64,000 nt of DNA from assembly GCF_014201805.1 (NCBI RefSeq), contig NZ_JACHFK010000003.1:248001-312000 (forward strand), read 5' to 3'. Source of the stretch: Deinococcus metalli. Lineage in GTDB: Bacteria; Deinococcota; Deinococci; Deinococcales; Deinococcaceae. This document shows, piece after piece, positions 8,588 to 20,972 of the stretch (its first letter is position 1; every line of letters starts with the position of its first letter). The notes below the pieces were generated by a model. It saw nothing but the letters and a program-made list of their open reading frames with translations. It was not told the origin of the DNA and made no database searches. Position numbers and translations under genes: made by a program.

Positions 8588-9079
8588 TCAGCCGTAGCGG
8601 GCCCGGTGCTCCCTCTTCAGCGCCGCGTACTGCGCGTTCGCCTCGGCCTCGTCCCACTTCGCCTTGAAGATGCGGGCGGACTCGGCTTTCACAGGGTCTT
8701 CCGGCTGCCGAGGTAATTCCGGGCGGCCATGCGCGCCGCTCTGGCCCTTCTTGTCGTCGGGCACCGGACCGGCGTACTTCTTGCCGCCCCGGTGGTTCGC
8801 GTAGCGCCGCGCGCGCGTGAAGCCCATCTGAAGGAACTTCCGGGCCATGTCCGCGCCCACGAAGTCCCCGGCCTTCAGGTAGGCGAGAAACATCCCGTAG
8901 ATCGCCTCGCTGCTCTCCTGCGCCGCGTCCGGCGTGGCGAAGCGCCAGTGCGGCAGCAGCTCGGCCTTGTACGGCTGCACCAGCAGCACGCCCTGTTCGC
9001 CCACGCCCACCCGATACAGCTCCGGGTGGGCGCGCAGGTCCAGCTCCGCGTAGTTCAGGGAGTAGTCGAATTTCGGCAT
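8588..9079 (-). CDS. DUF4385-family protein
   Basis: 163-residue protein that I recognise as DUF4385 from its opening FDYSLNYAELDLRAHPELYR, the GEQGVLLVQPYKAELLPHWR block and FVGADMARKFLQMGFTRARR. Function of the family is not known. The conserved Arg/Tyr-rich centre and lack of signal or membrane segment suggest a cytosolic, possibly nucleic-acid- or ligand-binding protein (inference). A GAGGA stands upstream of the ATG. The protein ends in a Lys/Arg-rich helix. Confidence 0.85.
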   Translation of the reverse strand: MPKFDYSLNYAELDLRAHPELYRVGVGEQGVLLVQPYKAELLPHWRFATPDAAQESSEAIYGMFLAYLKAGDFVGADMARKFLQMGFTRARRYANHRGGKKYAGPVPDDKKGQSGAHGRPELPRQPEDPVKAESARIFKAKWDEAEANAQYAALKREHRARYG

Positions 9080-9239
9080 GGCGTCCTCGCGGCAAAGAGG
9101 CCACCGGGGCGGCCCGGTGGCCCTGCGCGTGCCCGCTTCGCTCGGCCCTACCGGGCAGGCGTGCTCGCGGCGCTCCGTTTCGGGGATGGCGGCGCTGTCC
9201 CGGCATCCCCTGCATTCCGGCCGCTCGGCGGGCCGAACT

Positions 9240-9881
9240 TCAGTTCATCTGCTCGTCGTCCATGATCGCCTGGAGCATCCAGCGGATCTTGTCGACGGTC
9301 TGCGCGTACCCGTTGTACATGTCCGCCGTCGCGGGGTCCTCGGCGTCGTCGACGGTCTTGCTGTCGTCGCGGTAGCCCTTGCCCACCCGGGTGAGGTCCT
9401 GCACCAGGTCCGCCACCTGCGCGCGGGCGTCCCGCACCGTCTCGGTGGGCACCTTCACCACGCTGTAGCGCTCGATGTCGGCCGGCGCGGCGGCGGGGCT
9501 GCCCCCCAGCGCGACCAGACGCTCGGCCTGCTCGTCGATCGACGGGAAGATCTCCTCGATGAACTCGTCGTACGCGAGGTGCAGGTCGCGGAAGAAGCGC
9601 CCACGGATGTCCCAGTGGTACTTCTTGAACTTCAGGTACAGGCTGATCGACGTGGCGAGGTTGCGCTGAAGCGTCTCGGCCACGGTGCCGAACTGCGTCT
9701 CGGACAGGTACGCGTGGTCCACCAGGGCGTTGTTGGTGGTGCTCAGGTGGGCGGCGTCCGCGTGGGCCGTGCCGGTCGCCTTGCCGCTGGGCTTTTTCCC
9801 GTCGCTCGTGGCGGTGGCGCGCTCCGCTTTCGCTGGAGCCTTCGTGGACGCGGCCTTGCTGCTGCGGCTGTTCTTCGTCAT
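9240..9881 (-). CDS. dps: Dps-type DNA-protection/ferritin-like protein
   Basis: Twelve-mer mini-ferritin, 213 residues, that oxidises Fe(II) and shields DNA. The ferroxidase signature is intact: KKYHWDIRGRFFRDLHLAYD followed by DEQAERLVALGG. The N-terminal 50 residues are a Lys/Ala/Ser-rich flexible tail (KNSRSSKAAS, KAPAKAERA), which in Deinococcus radiodurans Dps-1 carries DNA and a metal site. The ATG has a TACGCT box at 9888-9893 with a 6-nt spacer. Stands alone between DUF4385 and an NmrA-like gene. Confidence 0.95.
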   Translation of the reverse strand: MTKNSRSSKAASTKAPAKAERATATSDGKKPSGKATGTAHADAAHLSTTNNALVDHAYLSETQFGTVAETLQRNLATSISLYLKFKKYHWDIRGRFFRDLHLAYDEFIEEIFPSIDEQAERLVALGGSPAAAPADIERYSVVKVPTETVRDARAQVADLVQDLTRVGKGYRDDSKTVDDAEDPATADMYNGYAQTVDKIRWMLQAIMDDEQMN

Positions 9882-9953
9882 GCCGCAAGCGTACGCTCCG
9901 CCCGCCGAGAAGCCCCAGGGGGATTTTCTTTACGGTTGGGCGCCGCGGCATGC

Positions 9954-10865
9954 TCATGCCGGCGTGCCCAGCGGCATGATCTGCCGGGCATACTCGCCCA
10001 CGGTCGTGAACGAGGAGCCCAGGTCCGCCACGCGGGGATCCACGGTCAGGGGCATGCCGCGCGCCAGCGCCAGCATCAGGGCTGCGAAACTGCGCTCCAG
10101 TGGGGTGCTCGCGGCGTCCAGCTGCGCTTCCAGGGCCGTCACCGGCACCCGCTCGACCGTGAAGACCCGGCCGCCCACGTCCTCGAACCGCCGCACGACC
10201 GTGTTCATGTCCAGGGTCTCGGCCACCACGGTGAGGGCCGTGCCGTGCAGCTCCGGACGGTCCACGCACGCGACCGCCGTTCGGGCCACGTCGCGGCAGG
10301 TGATCCAGCCGACCGGCTGCGTGCCGTCGCCGGGCACCCGCACGGCGCCGCGCTGGTGGTCGAAGCCCAGCACCGGGCTGAGCCAGACGTCCATGAAGAC
10401 GGCGGCGTGCAGCACGGTGGTGGTCATGGCGCTCGCGTGCAGCGCGGCCTCGACCGCCCGCTTGGCGGCCGAGAGGGGCGAGGGAGGCGACGTGTCGGCC
10501 GCCTCCGGAAAGGACACGTACACGACCTGCGCCACGCCCGCGTCCTGGGCGGCAGCCACCAGGTTCAGCCCGCCCCGGTGGTCCACGTCCGCGATCGAGT
10601 CCGCCGCCTGATCGCGAAGCGTGGTGGTGGCCGTCGTGATGACGGTCTGGACGCCCCGGCAGGCCCGCTCCAGCGAGGCCGGATCCTTGAGGTCCGCGTG
10701 AACCGGCTCGGCCCCCAGGTCGTGCAGGGCCCGGACCTGCCGCGGATCCGACGTGGGGCGCACCACGGCGCGCACGGCGTGTCCCGAGCCGCTCAGGTGC
10801 TGGCAGATGGCGGAACCGAGCAGTCCGGTGGCGCCGACGACGAGGATCGGGGCGGGGTCGGTCAT
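9954..10865 (-). CDS. NmrA-like NAD(P)-binding protein (atypical SDR)
   Basis: 303 residues. Rossmann start VVGATGLLGSAICQHLSGSG carries the GATGxxG nucleotide loop; VRPTSDPRQ suggests NADP specificity (Arg after beta-2). No SDR Tyr-x-x-x-Lys pair is seen at the expected place, which fits NmrA/HSCARG-type redox sensors or atypical reductases. Translation probably uses an AGGAG site upstream (CCAGGAGACC). It follows the cupin-like gene on the same strand by about 60 bp and could be cotranscribed with it. The function is not known. Confidence 0.82.
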   Translation of the reverse strand: MTDPAPILVVGATGLLGSAICQHLSGSGHAVRAVVRPTSDPRQVRALHDLGAEPVHADLKDPASLERACRGVQTVITTATTTLRDQAADSIADVDHRGGLNLVAAAQDAGVAQVVYVSFPEAADTSPPSPLSAAKRAVEAALHASAMTTTVLHAAVFMDVWLSPVLGFDHQRGAVRVPGDGTQPVGWITCRDVARTAVACVDRPELHGTALTVVAETLDMNTVVRRFEDVGGRVFTVERVPVTALEAQLDAASTPLERSFAALMLALARGMPLTVDPRVADLGSSFTTVGEYARQIMPLGTPA

Positions 10866-10928
10866 GGCGGGGTCTCCTGGGTACGGTGGGGACGGGACGT
10901 TGTGCGGGCCGCTGTCGGGTGACCGTGT

Positions 10929-11336
10929 TCAGGCCAGGCCGCGCCCCGGGTACGTCTGCGGAAAATCCAGTCCGGCGAACGACAGCGTGACCTGCACCTC
11001 GGCGGGCGCGTCGCCCCGGTTGAGGAGCCGGAAGTCCGTGCCGGGCGCGATCACGCGGGTCTGGCCGGAGCCCACCGTCTCGCTCACGCCGTTCATGACC
11101 ATGGTCAGTTCGCCACTCTGCACGCTGACCCGGTACTCGCCCATCATCGGGCGCAGGGGGGCCTGGGCGCCGGGTTCGATCCGCAGCGTCACGGTCCATG
11201 GCGTCGTGTCGGCCACGGTCGACACTGGCCGGGCCCCCTCGCCCGGATCGAGCCGCACCGGCCCGCTCGCCGCGGCCACGCCCAGTCCCAGCACCACACT
11301 CCACACCAGCACGCGCCCTGCCGCTCCTGTCGTCAT
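10929..11336 (-). CDS. Exported cupin-like small protein
   Basis: 135 residues from the ATG at 11334-11336, which has a G-rich ribosome-binding site (AGGGGGG). A longer frame to 11453 is open but lacks one. Signal peptide over residues 1-24 (VLVWSVVLGLGVAAASG). The mature domain contains PGAQAPLRPMMGEYRVSVQSGELTMVM, a cupin-like barrel strand pattern with a plausible ligand pocket but without the metal-binding His triad. Sits downstream of the LuxR-type ATPase regulator on the same strand, so it may be a target of that regulator (inference). Confidence 0.75.
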   Translation of the reverse strand: MTTGAAGRVLVWSVVLGLGVAAASGPVRLDPGEGARPVSTVADTTPWTVTLRIEPGAQAPLRPMMGEYRVSVQSGELTMVMNGVSETVGSGQTRVIAPGTDFRLLNRGDAPAEVQVTLSFAGLDFPQTYPGRGLA

Positions 11337-11468
11337 GGTTTTCCCCCCTGGAGGCCACCGCCCGGGGCCCTGTGCACCCGCGCCGGCCGATGCCCTCACC
11401 GTAGGCGGCGGGGGCCGCGCCGCGCATCGGGAGAATTCGGGGGGTGCCGCCACCAGTCCGGGGGGTCG

Positions 11469-13763
11469 TCAGAGGGACGGACGCCCGACCGGGCCGGAAT
11501 CCTCCACCGGGATCAGGCGGTGATCCAGCGCGAAGCGGGCGAGCTCGACCCGGTTGTGCAGCTCCAGCTTGCCCAGCATGCTCGCCACATGCTTGCCCAC
11601 CGTGCCGGCACTGATCCCCAGCGTCAGCGCGACCTTCTTGTCGCTGTGGCCCCGCGCCACCCACGCCAGCACCTCCAACTCGCGCGCCGTCAGGGGAGGC
11701 GCCGCGGTGGTCGGCTCCACGGCGCGCAGGGCGCACTCCACGTCGGCGGCCCAGGCGTCCGGTGCGGCGGTCGCGCCTGCACTCCACGCGGCCGCGAACT
11801 GGTGCTCGGGCATCGCGGCCCGCCAGTCCTCGATGAAGTGCTGGCGTTCGGCGTGACAGCCGCCGGGCAGCACGCCCTCCGAGCGCTGGCCGGTCGCGAC
11901 GCTCGCGGCGGCCAGGCGCACCGCGAGGGACGGCTGGCCCCGCCGATCGGCCAGCAGCGACGTGATGTACAGCAGGGCCTCCTCAAGCACCACGTCGTCG
12001 ACGTGGCGGCCCACTGCCCACGCGCGGCGCAGGTGCGTCTGTTCGGGGTCCACGTCCCGGTGCAGCAGGGTCACCCGGGCGCGGACGGCGCTGGTGTACG
12101 CCTCGCCCACCGGTTGTCCCAGCGCCGTCCAGAGTGCCAGCGCCCGGTCGAGATACGTCACGCACGCCGGATACGCCCCGGTCTTCTCTAGGGCGAAGCC
12201 CAGGTTGTGCAGTGTGTGCGCCTGCGCGGCCACGTCACCGTGTGCCTCGGCCAGGGCCAGGGCCTCCCGGAACAGGTCGATGGCCTGCCCGTAAGTTCCG
12301 GTATTCGACAGCACGTCCGCGAGGATGGACATCGCGCCCGCTTCCTCGCGGGGGTCGCCCAGCGCCCGGCGAATGGCCAGGGCGGCCTGGCACCACGCCT
12401 CCGCGTCGTGGTGCCGTTCGGCGCGGCTGGCCATCAGGGCGGCCGTGGTCAGCAGGGTGGCACGCTCCGCCGTGACCAGATCCCCGGGCAGGGCCAGCAC
12501 CCGGCGGCACAGGGCAACGCCCTGCTCGAAGCGCCCCTGCGTGCTCCAGTAGTCGAACAACGCGCTGACCAGCTGCTGCGCTTCTGGCACTGCCTGCCGG
12601 GCGATGAAGTGCTCAAGGGCGGTGACGATATTGGTATGGTCGACGTGGACCCGGTTCAGCCAGTCGCGGCCGGCGCCGTGTTCCGGGTTCCCGGCCGCCG
12701 CCAGCGCCAGGTAGAACCGGGCGTGGCGTTCGGCCACGTCGGTGGCGTGCGGGGAGTCCCGGAGCACCTCGGCGGCGAACTCGCGCACGGGTTCGAGCAG
12801 CGTCCAGCGAGCCGGGGTGCCCTCGGTGCGCCGGATCAGGCTGTGCTCGACCAGCGCGATCAGGATGGTGCGCGCGTCCGGGCGGCCGGTCACGGCCTCC
12901 AGCGCGTCCAGCGTGAAGCCGCCGCGGAACCCGCCGCAGGCCGTGAACACCGCCTGCTCGTCCGTACTCAGCAGGTCGTAACTCCAGCGCACGGCGTCGC
13001 GCAGCGAGCGCGCGCGCGGCGCGTCGTCCAGGGGGCCGCCGTCCAGCACGTCCAGGGGCGTATCGAGCCACGCCAGCAGGCCGGCCACGTCGACGGCCCG
13101 CAGCCGCGCCGCCGCGAGTTCCAGCGCCAGCGGCAGCCCGCCCAGCGCCGTGCACACGGCGCTGACCGTCGCCGCGTTGTCGGGCGTCAGGGCGAACTCC
13201 GGTTCGACCTCCTGCGCGCGCTGCACGAACAGCTGCACGGCCGGGCTGCGGGCGGCATCCTGCGGCCGTGCGGGCAGCGCCAGCGGGGGCAGTGGCAGCT
13301 CGCGGGCGTGCCGGACCCGCAGGACGCGCCGGCTGGTCGCCAGGATCCGCGCGCCCGGCAGCCGTGCACACAGCGCCACGATGTCGCCCTCGGTGCCCGG
13401 CAGGTGCTCCAGATTGTCGAGGATGAGCAGCACGGAGCGGTCACCGACCGCCTGCTCCAGCGCGTCCAGCGGCGAACTGCCGTCGCGCACCCCCAGCGCG
13501 TGGGCGACGGCCGGCAGCACCTGATCGGGGCCGGCCAGTGGGGCTAGGTTCACGAATACCGCGCCCCGCTCGAAGCGGGCGTGCACCAGCCGCTGCACCT
13601 CGCGGGCCACCCGCGTCTTGCCCACGCCACCGGGCCCGCGCAGCACCACCACGCGCACGTCCGGCTGCAGCAGCAGGTCACCGGCCAGCACAAGTTCCAC
13701 GTCCCGTCCGACCAGCGCCGGCTCGCCGGTTCCAGGACGCTCCGTCCAACGCTGGACGTCCAT
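11469..13763 (-). CDS. LuxR-family transcriptional regulator with N-terminal ATPase and TPR region
   Basis: 764-residue large regulator. Walker A is GPGGVGKT (Lys 49) and Walker B is VLLILDNLEHL, followed by a winged-helix-like region and TPR-type helices (residues about 400-650). The C terminus is a LuxR/NarL helix-turn-helix: PLTARELEVLAWVARGHSDK, then IGISAGTVGKHV-like spacing. The architecture matches AfsR/LAL-type ATPase regulators that assemble on inducer binding. Start ATG at 13763 lies 5 nt after a TACACT box. Neighbours suggest control of the cupin-like and NmrA-like genes or of the MBL gene, but no operator was identified. Confidence 0.9.
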   Translation of the reverse strand: MDVQRWTERPGTGEPALVGRDVELVLAGDLLLQPDVRVVVLRGPGGVGKTRVAREVQRLVHARFERGAVFVNLAPLAGPDQVLPAVAHALGVRDGSSPLDALEQAVGDRSVLLILDNLEHLPGTEGDIVALCARLPGARILATSRRVLRVRHARELPLPPLALPARPQDAARSPAVQLFVQRAQEVEPEFALTPDNAATVSAVCTALGGLPLALELAAARLRAVDVAGLLAWLDTPLDVLDGGPLDDAPRARSLRDAVRWSYDLLSTDEQAVFTACGGFRGGFTLDALEAVTGRPDARTILIALVEHSLIRRTEGTPARWTLLEPVREFAAEVLRDSPHATDVAERHARFYLALAAAGNPEHGAGRDWLNRVHVDHTNIVTALEHFIARQAVPEAQQLVSALFDYWSTQGRFEQGVALCRRVLALPGDLVTAERATLLTTAALMASRAERHHDAEAWCQAALAIRRALGDPREEAGAMSILADVLSNTGTYGQAIDLFREALALAEAHGDVAAQAHTLHNLGFALEKTGAYPACVTYLDRALALWTALGQPVGEAYTSAVRARVTLLHRDVDPEQTHLRRAWAVGRHVDDVVLEEALLYITSLLADRRGQPSLAVRLAAASVATGQRSEGVLPGGCHAERQHFIEDWRAAMPEHQFAAAWSAGATAAPDAWAADVECALRAVEPTTAAPPLTARELEVLAWVARGHSDKKVALTLGISAGTVGKHVASMLGKLELHNRVELARFALDHRLIPVEDSGPVGRPSL

Positions 13764-13809
13764 GCTCCAGTGTACACACGGTCAGTCCGGAGTGGACGGC
13801 GCGCGGCCG

Positions 13810-14706
13810 TCAGGGAACGAAGACCAGACGGTTGTCCTGCACGTCCATGGACACCGCGCCCGCCTCCAGCAGTTCCGTCAGGTGGGCGCTGACCACCGCA
13901 CGGTTCAGCACCACCGCGCCCGCGTTCGTCATGGTCACGCCCAGCTGCTCGCACACCCGGGCGAGCAGGTCATCCACGCTGGCCGGGCCGGCGCGGACCG
14001 CGGCCAGCACCGTGTCCGTCGTGCGGGCGTACGCGGCGAGGTTCACGGCCACCAGCCCGGCCAGGTCTTCCGTCGGGTCGCCGTGCCCGGGCATCACCAC
14101 GCGGACGCCCTCCAGATCGGCCAGCTTCGCCGCGCTCGCCTTCTGCAACGCTGAGTCCGCGCAGAAGGTCAGCGGGTGCTTGCCCAGCGCGGCCGTGCCG
14201 AACAGCGCGTCGGCGGCGTACAGCACGTCGCCCGTCCGCACGGCGTACATCATGCTCGCGTGCCCGGCGACCTCGATCAGCTCTATATGCACGCCGCCGA
14301 TGCGCGTCAGGCCCGGCTCCGGCGCGAGCCGCGCGGGACTGGGCGGCGCCAGCAGGAATTTGTTCTGGAGGTCACGCGGGGGCCGCGCTCCGAACAGGGT
14401 GATGGGCTCCAGGATCGGATGCGTGATGACCGCCTGCTCCAGCGGCGGCGCGAAGATCTTCAGCTCCGGGAACGCCCTGAGGATGTGCGCGTTGCCGCCG
14501 TGGTGGTCCGCGTGGCTGTGCGTGTTCAGGATGCCCGTGGGCGTGAGGCCCGCCGCCGCCAGCGCCCGCAGCAGCTTGCGGGCGTGCGAGTCGTCCAGGC
14601 CGGTGTCCACCAGCAGCGCGCCGCCGTGGCCGTCCTCCAGCACCACGGAAGTCACCGCGCCGGGCAGAGAGTGGACGCCGGGGGCCAGTTCAAGCAGCGC
14701 GGTCAT
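13810..14706 (-). CDS. Metallo-beta-lactamase-fold hydrolase
   Basis: 298 residues. The THSHADHHGG motif (HxHxDH) gives the dinuclear metal site, with later ligands in VAGHASMM, YAADALFG and MPGHGDPTED. C-terminal helices (SVDDLLARVCEQLGV, AVVSAHLTELLEAGA) form a small winged-helix-like module as in MBL proteins that hydrolyse thioesters. Its TAGCAT box (14713-14718, 6-nt spacer) lies between it and the response regulator, so it is probably transcribed separately from the two-component genes. Substrate unknown. Confidence 0.88.
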   Translation of the reverse strand: MTALLELAPGVHSLPGAVTSVVLEDGHGGALLVDTGLDDSHARKLLRALAAAGLTPTGILNTHSHADHHGGNAHILRAFPELKIFAPPLEQAVITHPILEPITLFGARPPRDLQNKFLLAPPSPARLAPEPGLTRIGGVHIELIEVAGHASMMYAVRTGDVLYAADALFGTAALGKHPLTFCADSALQKASAAKLADLEGVRVVMPGHGDPTEDLAGLVAVNLAAYARTTDTVLAAVRAGPASVDDLLARVCEQLGVTMTNAGAVVLNRAVVSAHLTELLEAGAVSMDVQDNRLVFVP

Positions 14707-14722
14707 GGCCGGATGCTAGCGG

Positions 14723-15352
14723 CTACAGCAGTCCGGCCCGCAGGGCCTTGACGGCCGCCTGGGTGCGGTCGGCAGCCTGGAGCTTGACCAGGAGTTCCTG
14801 CACGTGCAGTTTCACGGTGCTGACGCTGATGCCCAGGTGCTGCGCGATGTCGCGGTTCGGCAGGCCGTCCGCGACCAGCCGCAGGACGTCCAGTTCGCGC
14901 GGAGTCAGGGGCGAGTGCTCGCCGGGCGCGCGGACGCTGCCCAGCACGTGGTGGGCCACCTGCGGATCGAGGTACGCGCTGCCGGCCGCGGCGGCCCGCA
15001 CGGCCAGCAGCAGCAGGTCGGGCCGCGCACCCTTGAGGCAGTACGCATCCGCGCCGGACGCCAGGGCCGCGAGCACCTCGGCGCGCAGGTCGTGCGCGGT
15101 GAGCATCACGATCCGCACGGCGGGGTGGCGGGCGCGGATCTCGGCGGCGGTCTGGATGCCGTCCATGCCGGGCAGGCCGATGTCCACCACGGCCACGTCC
15201 ACGGCGTGCGCGGCGAGCTGTTCCAGCGCTTCCTCGCCGCTGCGGGCCTCGGCCACCACGCGCAGGTCGCTCTCCAGGTTCAGGGCGGCGCGCAGGCCGT
15301 CGCGGGTGAAGGCGTGGTCCTCGACGAGCAGCACACGGATGGATTCAGACAT
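14723..15352 (-). CDS. NarL/FixJ-family response regulator
   Basis: 209 residues. Receiver domain with acidic pocket VEDHAF (Glu11, Asp12) and phospho-acceptor Asp57 in VVDIGLPGMDG; switch Thr in MLTAHD; Lys in CLKGA. C-terminal LuxR helix-turn-helix (SPLTPRELDVLRLVADGLPN). The ATG overlaps the end of the upstream histidine kinase by 8 bp, implying coupled translation and a cognate pair. Because the pair is divergent from the kdp operon, it is the best candidate for its regulator, although KdpE proteins elsewhere are OmpR-type. Confidence 0.93.
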   Translation of the reverse strand: MSESIRVLLVEDHAFTRDGLRAALNLESDLRVVAEARSGEEALEQLAAHAVDVAVVDIGLPGMDGIQTAAEIRARHPAVRIVMLTAHDLRAEVLAALASGADAYCLKGARPDLLLLAVRAAAAGSAYLDPQVAHHVLGSVRAPGEHSPLTPRELDVLRLVADGLPNRDIAQHLGISVSTVKLHVQELLVKLQAADRTQAAVKALRAGLL

Positions 15353-16895
15353 GGGCAGCCTCCGGCGCGAGGGGCAGGGTGAGGGTGAACACGCTGCGGG
15401 CCTGCGGCGTGCGGTCGTAGCGCACCGCGCCGCCGTGCGCCTCGGCGATCTTGCGCGTCAGGTACAGGCCCAGGCCGGTGCCGCGGCCCGCGCCGCCCGC
15501 GTGGAAGCGCTGGAACAGCCGCGCCTGGGCGCTGGTGGGTACGCCCGGTCCCTCGTCCTGCACGGTCAGGGTCGCCTCGTCGTCCGCGCGCACCGTAACG
15601 CGCACGGTGCCGCCGGGCGGGGAGAACTTCACGGCGTTCTCCACGAGGTTCTGCGCGGCCCGGCGCAGGTCGTGGCGCCGCCCGGCGACGCCCGCGCCCT
15701 CCAGGTCCGTCTCGATGGTCACCTGCCGCTCCTCGGCGCGCGTGCGCAGGTCGCCCACCACGCCCAGCACGACGTCGCGCAGGTTCACGCGGCCGCCCTC
15801 GCCCGGGCTGTCCTGGTCCTCGCCGCTCTCGTACTTGGCGACCAGCAGGAGCTGCTCGGCCAGGGACAGCAGCGTCTCGTTGGACTGGATGCCGTTGACC
15901 AGGGTGGCGCGGTACGCGTCCGGCAGGGGACCGTAGGCGCCGCGCAGGGCAGCGTGCATGTTCATGCCGTTCGCCATCAGCGGCGTGCGCAGGTCGTGCG
16001 AGAACGCGTACACGAGGTCGCGCAGCAGCTCTCCGCGCTCCGCGAGCTGCGCGCGGCTGCTGCGCAGTTCGTCGAGCAGCGCGGTGCGTTCCAGCAGGGG
16101 TTGCAGCGCCGCCGCCGCCTCGCCGGTCAGGGCGGGGGGCGTGACGGGCGCGGTCAGGAGGATCAGCAGGTCGCCGCTGTCCGGGCGGCGCAGCCGGGCC
16201 AGGAACACGTTCCCGCCGTCCGCCGCCCACAGGTCGCTGTCCGGGCCGCCGCTCACGCCGGACGGGCGGGCCAGGAACTCCAGCGGCAGCCGTTGCCCCA
16301 GCCGGCCGGTCACGGGCTCCCGGCCGGGCGCCGTGACCAGCGCGTGCGGCGCGCGCAGCGTGGCCTTCTCCAGCGCCCCGACCTCCACGCTCTGCGCGCC
16401 GGTCAGGCGCTGCAGGGCGTGGGCGGCGCGTTCCACGAACTCCGGCAGGCCCAGCGGCCCGCCCATGTCCTGTGCGAGCTGACGCAGCGCCCGCTCGCGC
16501 GTCAGCTGGCGCTCGTCCTCGCGCAGCTGCGCGGCGCGCTCGCTGGCCTGCCGCGCCCGGTGCGTGAGCCACCCGACCAGCAGCACCGCCAGGATGCTCA
16601 CCGCGCGGTTGGCGAGGTCCGTGGTGTCCCAGCCGTCGCGCGTGCCGTTCACCAGGCCCGCGATCACGTTCGCCAGCACCGCCAGGCCCGTCAGCGGCCA
16701 CGTGGCCCGGCCGGACGCGCCCAGCAGCGCGAAGGCCACCGACGCGCTCAGCAGCGTGCCCACCACCAGCGACGCCGGCGTGAGCATGTCCACCGTCAGC
16801 ACGGCGGCCAGCAGCAGCAGCGCGACCGTCCACACGGTGCTGTCGGGCAGCGGCAGACGCAGCGGGGGCAGGAGGGCGCGGCGCAGATCGTCCAT
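15345..16895 (-). CDS. Membrane sensor histidine kinase
   Basis: 516 residues. The N terminus (about 20-130) has four to five membrane helices; a short linker and a GAF-like segment follow. The phospho-acceptor region is AFSHDLRTPLMANGMN (His300). The ATPase domain keeps the N box NLVENAVKFSPPGG, G1 VQDEGPGVP and G2 GRGTGLGLYL. The kinase is intact, in contrast to the KdpD encoded at 21609. A TAGGCT box lies 9 nt upstream of the ATG. Divergent from kdpB across 145 bp containing an inverted repeat. Confidence 0.93.
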   Translation of the reverse strand: MDDLRRALLPPLRLPLPDSTVWTVALLLLAAVLTVDMLTPASLVVGTLLSASVAFALLGASGRATWPLTGLAVLANVIAGLVNGTRDGWDTTDLANRAVSILAVLLVGWLTHRARQASERAAQLREDERQLTRERALRQLAQDMGGPLGLPEFVERAAHALQRLTGAQSVEVGALEKATLRAPHALVTAPGREPVTGRLGQRLPLEFLARPSGVSGGPDSDLWAADGGNVFLARLRRPDSGDLLILLTAPVTPPALTGEAAAALQPLLERTALLDELRSSRAQLAERGELLRDLVYAFSHDLRTPLMANGMNMHAALRGAYGPLPDAYRATLVNGIQSNETLLSLAEQLLLVAKYESGEDQDSPGEGGRVNLRDVVLGVVGDLRTRAEERQVTIETDLEGAGVAGRRHDLRRAAQNLVENAVKFSPPGGTVRVTVRADDEATLTVQDEGPGVPTSAQARLFQRFHAGGAGRGTGLGLYLTRKIAEAHGGAVRYDRTPQARSVFTLTLPLAPEAAHV

Positions 16896-16928
16896 GCGCT
16901 CCGTAGCCTACCCCCCGGCGGCGGGCGG

Positions 16929-16973
16929 CCCACTGGCCACCTGACCAGGGGGGCGCGCCACGTGGCCGGTGGG
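16929..16973. promoter_or_regulatory. Inverted repeat in the kinase/kdpB divergent region
   Basis: Arms 16929-16940 and 16962-16973 match at 11 of 12 positions (CCCACTGGCCAC type) with a 21-nt spacer. The place, between divergent regulator and target, fits an operator for the NarL-type regulator. A hairpin role cannot be excluded. Confidence 0.45.
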
Positions 16974-17040
16974 CGGCGGGGTCAGCGCGGACGAGCATGC
17001 CCGCAGGTATGACCACTCCCCATTCCCGCCGGAGCTTTCC

Positions 17041-19101
<2,061 letters not shown>

Positions 19102-19110
19102 GGAACCGAT

Positions 19111-19191
19111 ATGGACGCCCTGTTTATCCTGCTGACCGTCGTGTGCTTCGGAGTGATCGCGCTCGCCCTGCGGGGCATGGAGAAGCTGTGA
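19111..19191 (+). CDS. Tiny membrane protein between kdpB and kdpF (26 aa)
   Basis: 26 residues: Met-Asp, then one hydrophobic helix (LFILLTVVCFGVIALAL), then the basic-acidic tail RGMEKL. Reads like a single-span peptide with a cytosolic C terminus. The ATG is 9 nt after the kdpB stop, and its stop overlaps the kdpF GTG as GTGA, so it is translationally coupled on both sides. Similar one-helix ORFs with an R-G-x-E-x-L ending occur next to kdpF in other high-GC bacteria (from memory). Probably a Kdp-complex partner, function unknown. Confidence 0.65.
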   Translation: MDALFILLTVVCFGVIALALRGMEKL

Positions 19192-19268
19192 TCCTCTTTC
19201 TGGCCGCCGTATCGCTGCTGATCGCCGCGTATCTCGTGTATTCCCTGCTCCGCCCGGAGGACTTCTAA
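19188..19268 (+). CDS. kdpF: KdpF small subunit
   Basis: 26-residue single-helix peptide starting with GTG and ending AYLVYSLLRPEDF, the KdpF family signature (LVYALLxPExF). It stabilises the KdpABC complex in the membrane. The stop codon abuts the kdpA ATG directly (taaATG), and its GTG overlaps the preceding tiny ORF. Too short for most gene finders. Confidence 0.9.
   Translation: MILFLAAVSLLIAAYLVYSLLRPEDF

Positions 19269-20968
<1,700 letters not shown>

Positions 20969-20972
<4 letters not shown>

Noticed and set aside
9148..11787. 879-codon open frame spanning Dps, NmrA-like and cupin genes
   Set aside because: It crosses three well-supported genes in another frame on the same strand and its sequence is low-complexity Arg/Gly.
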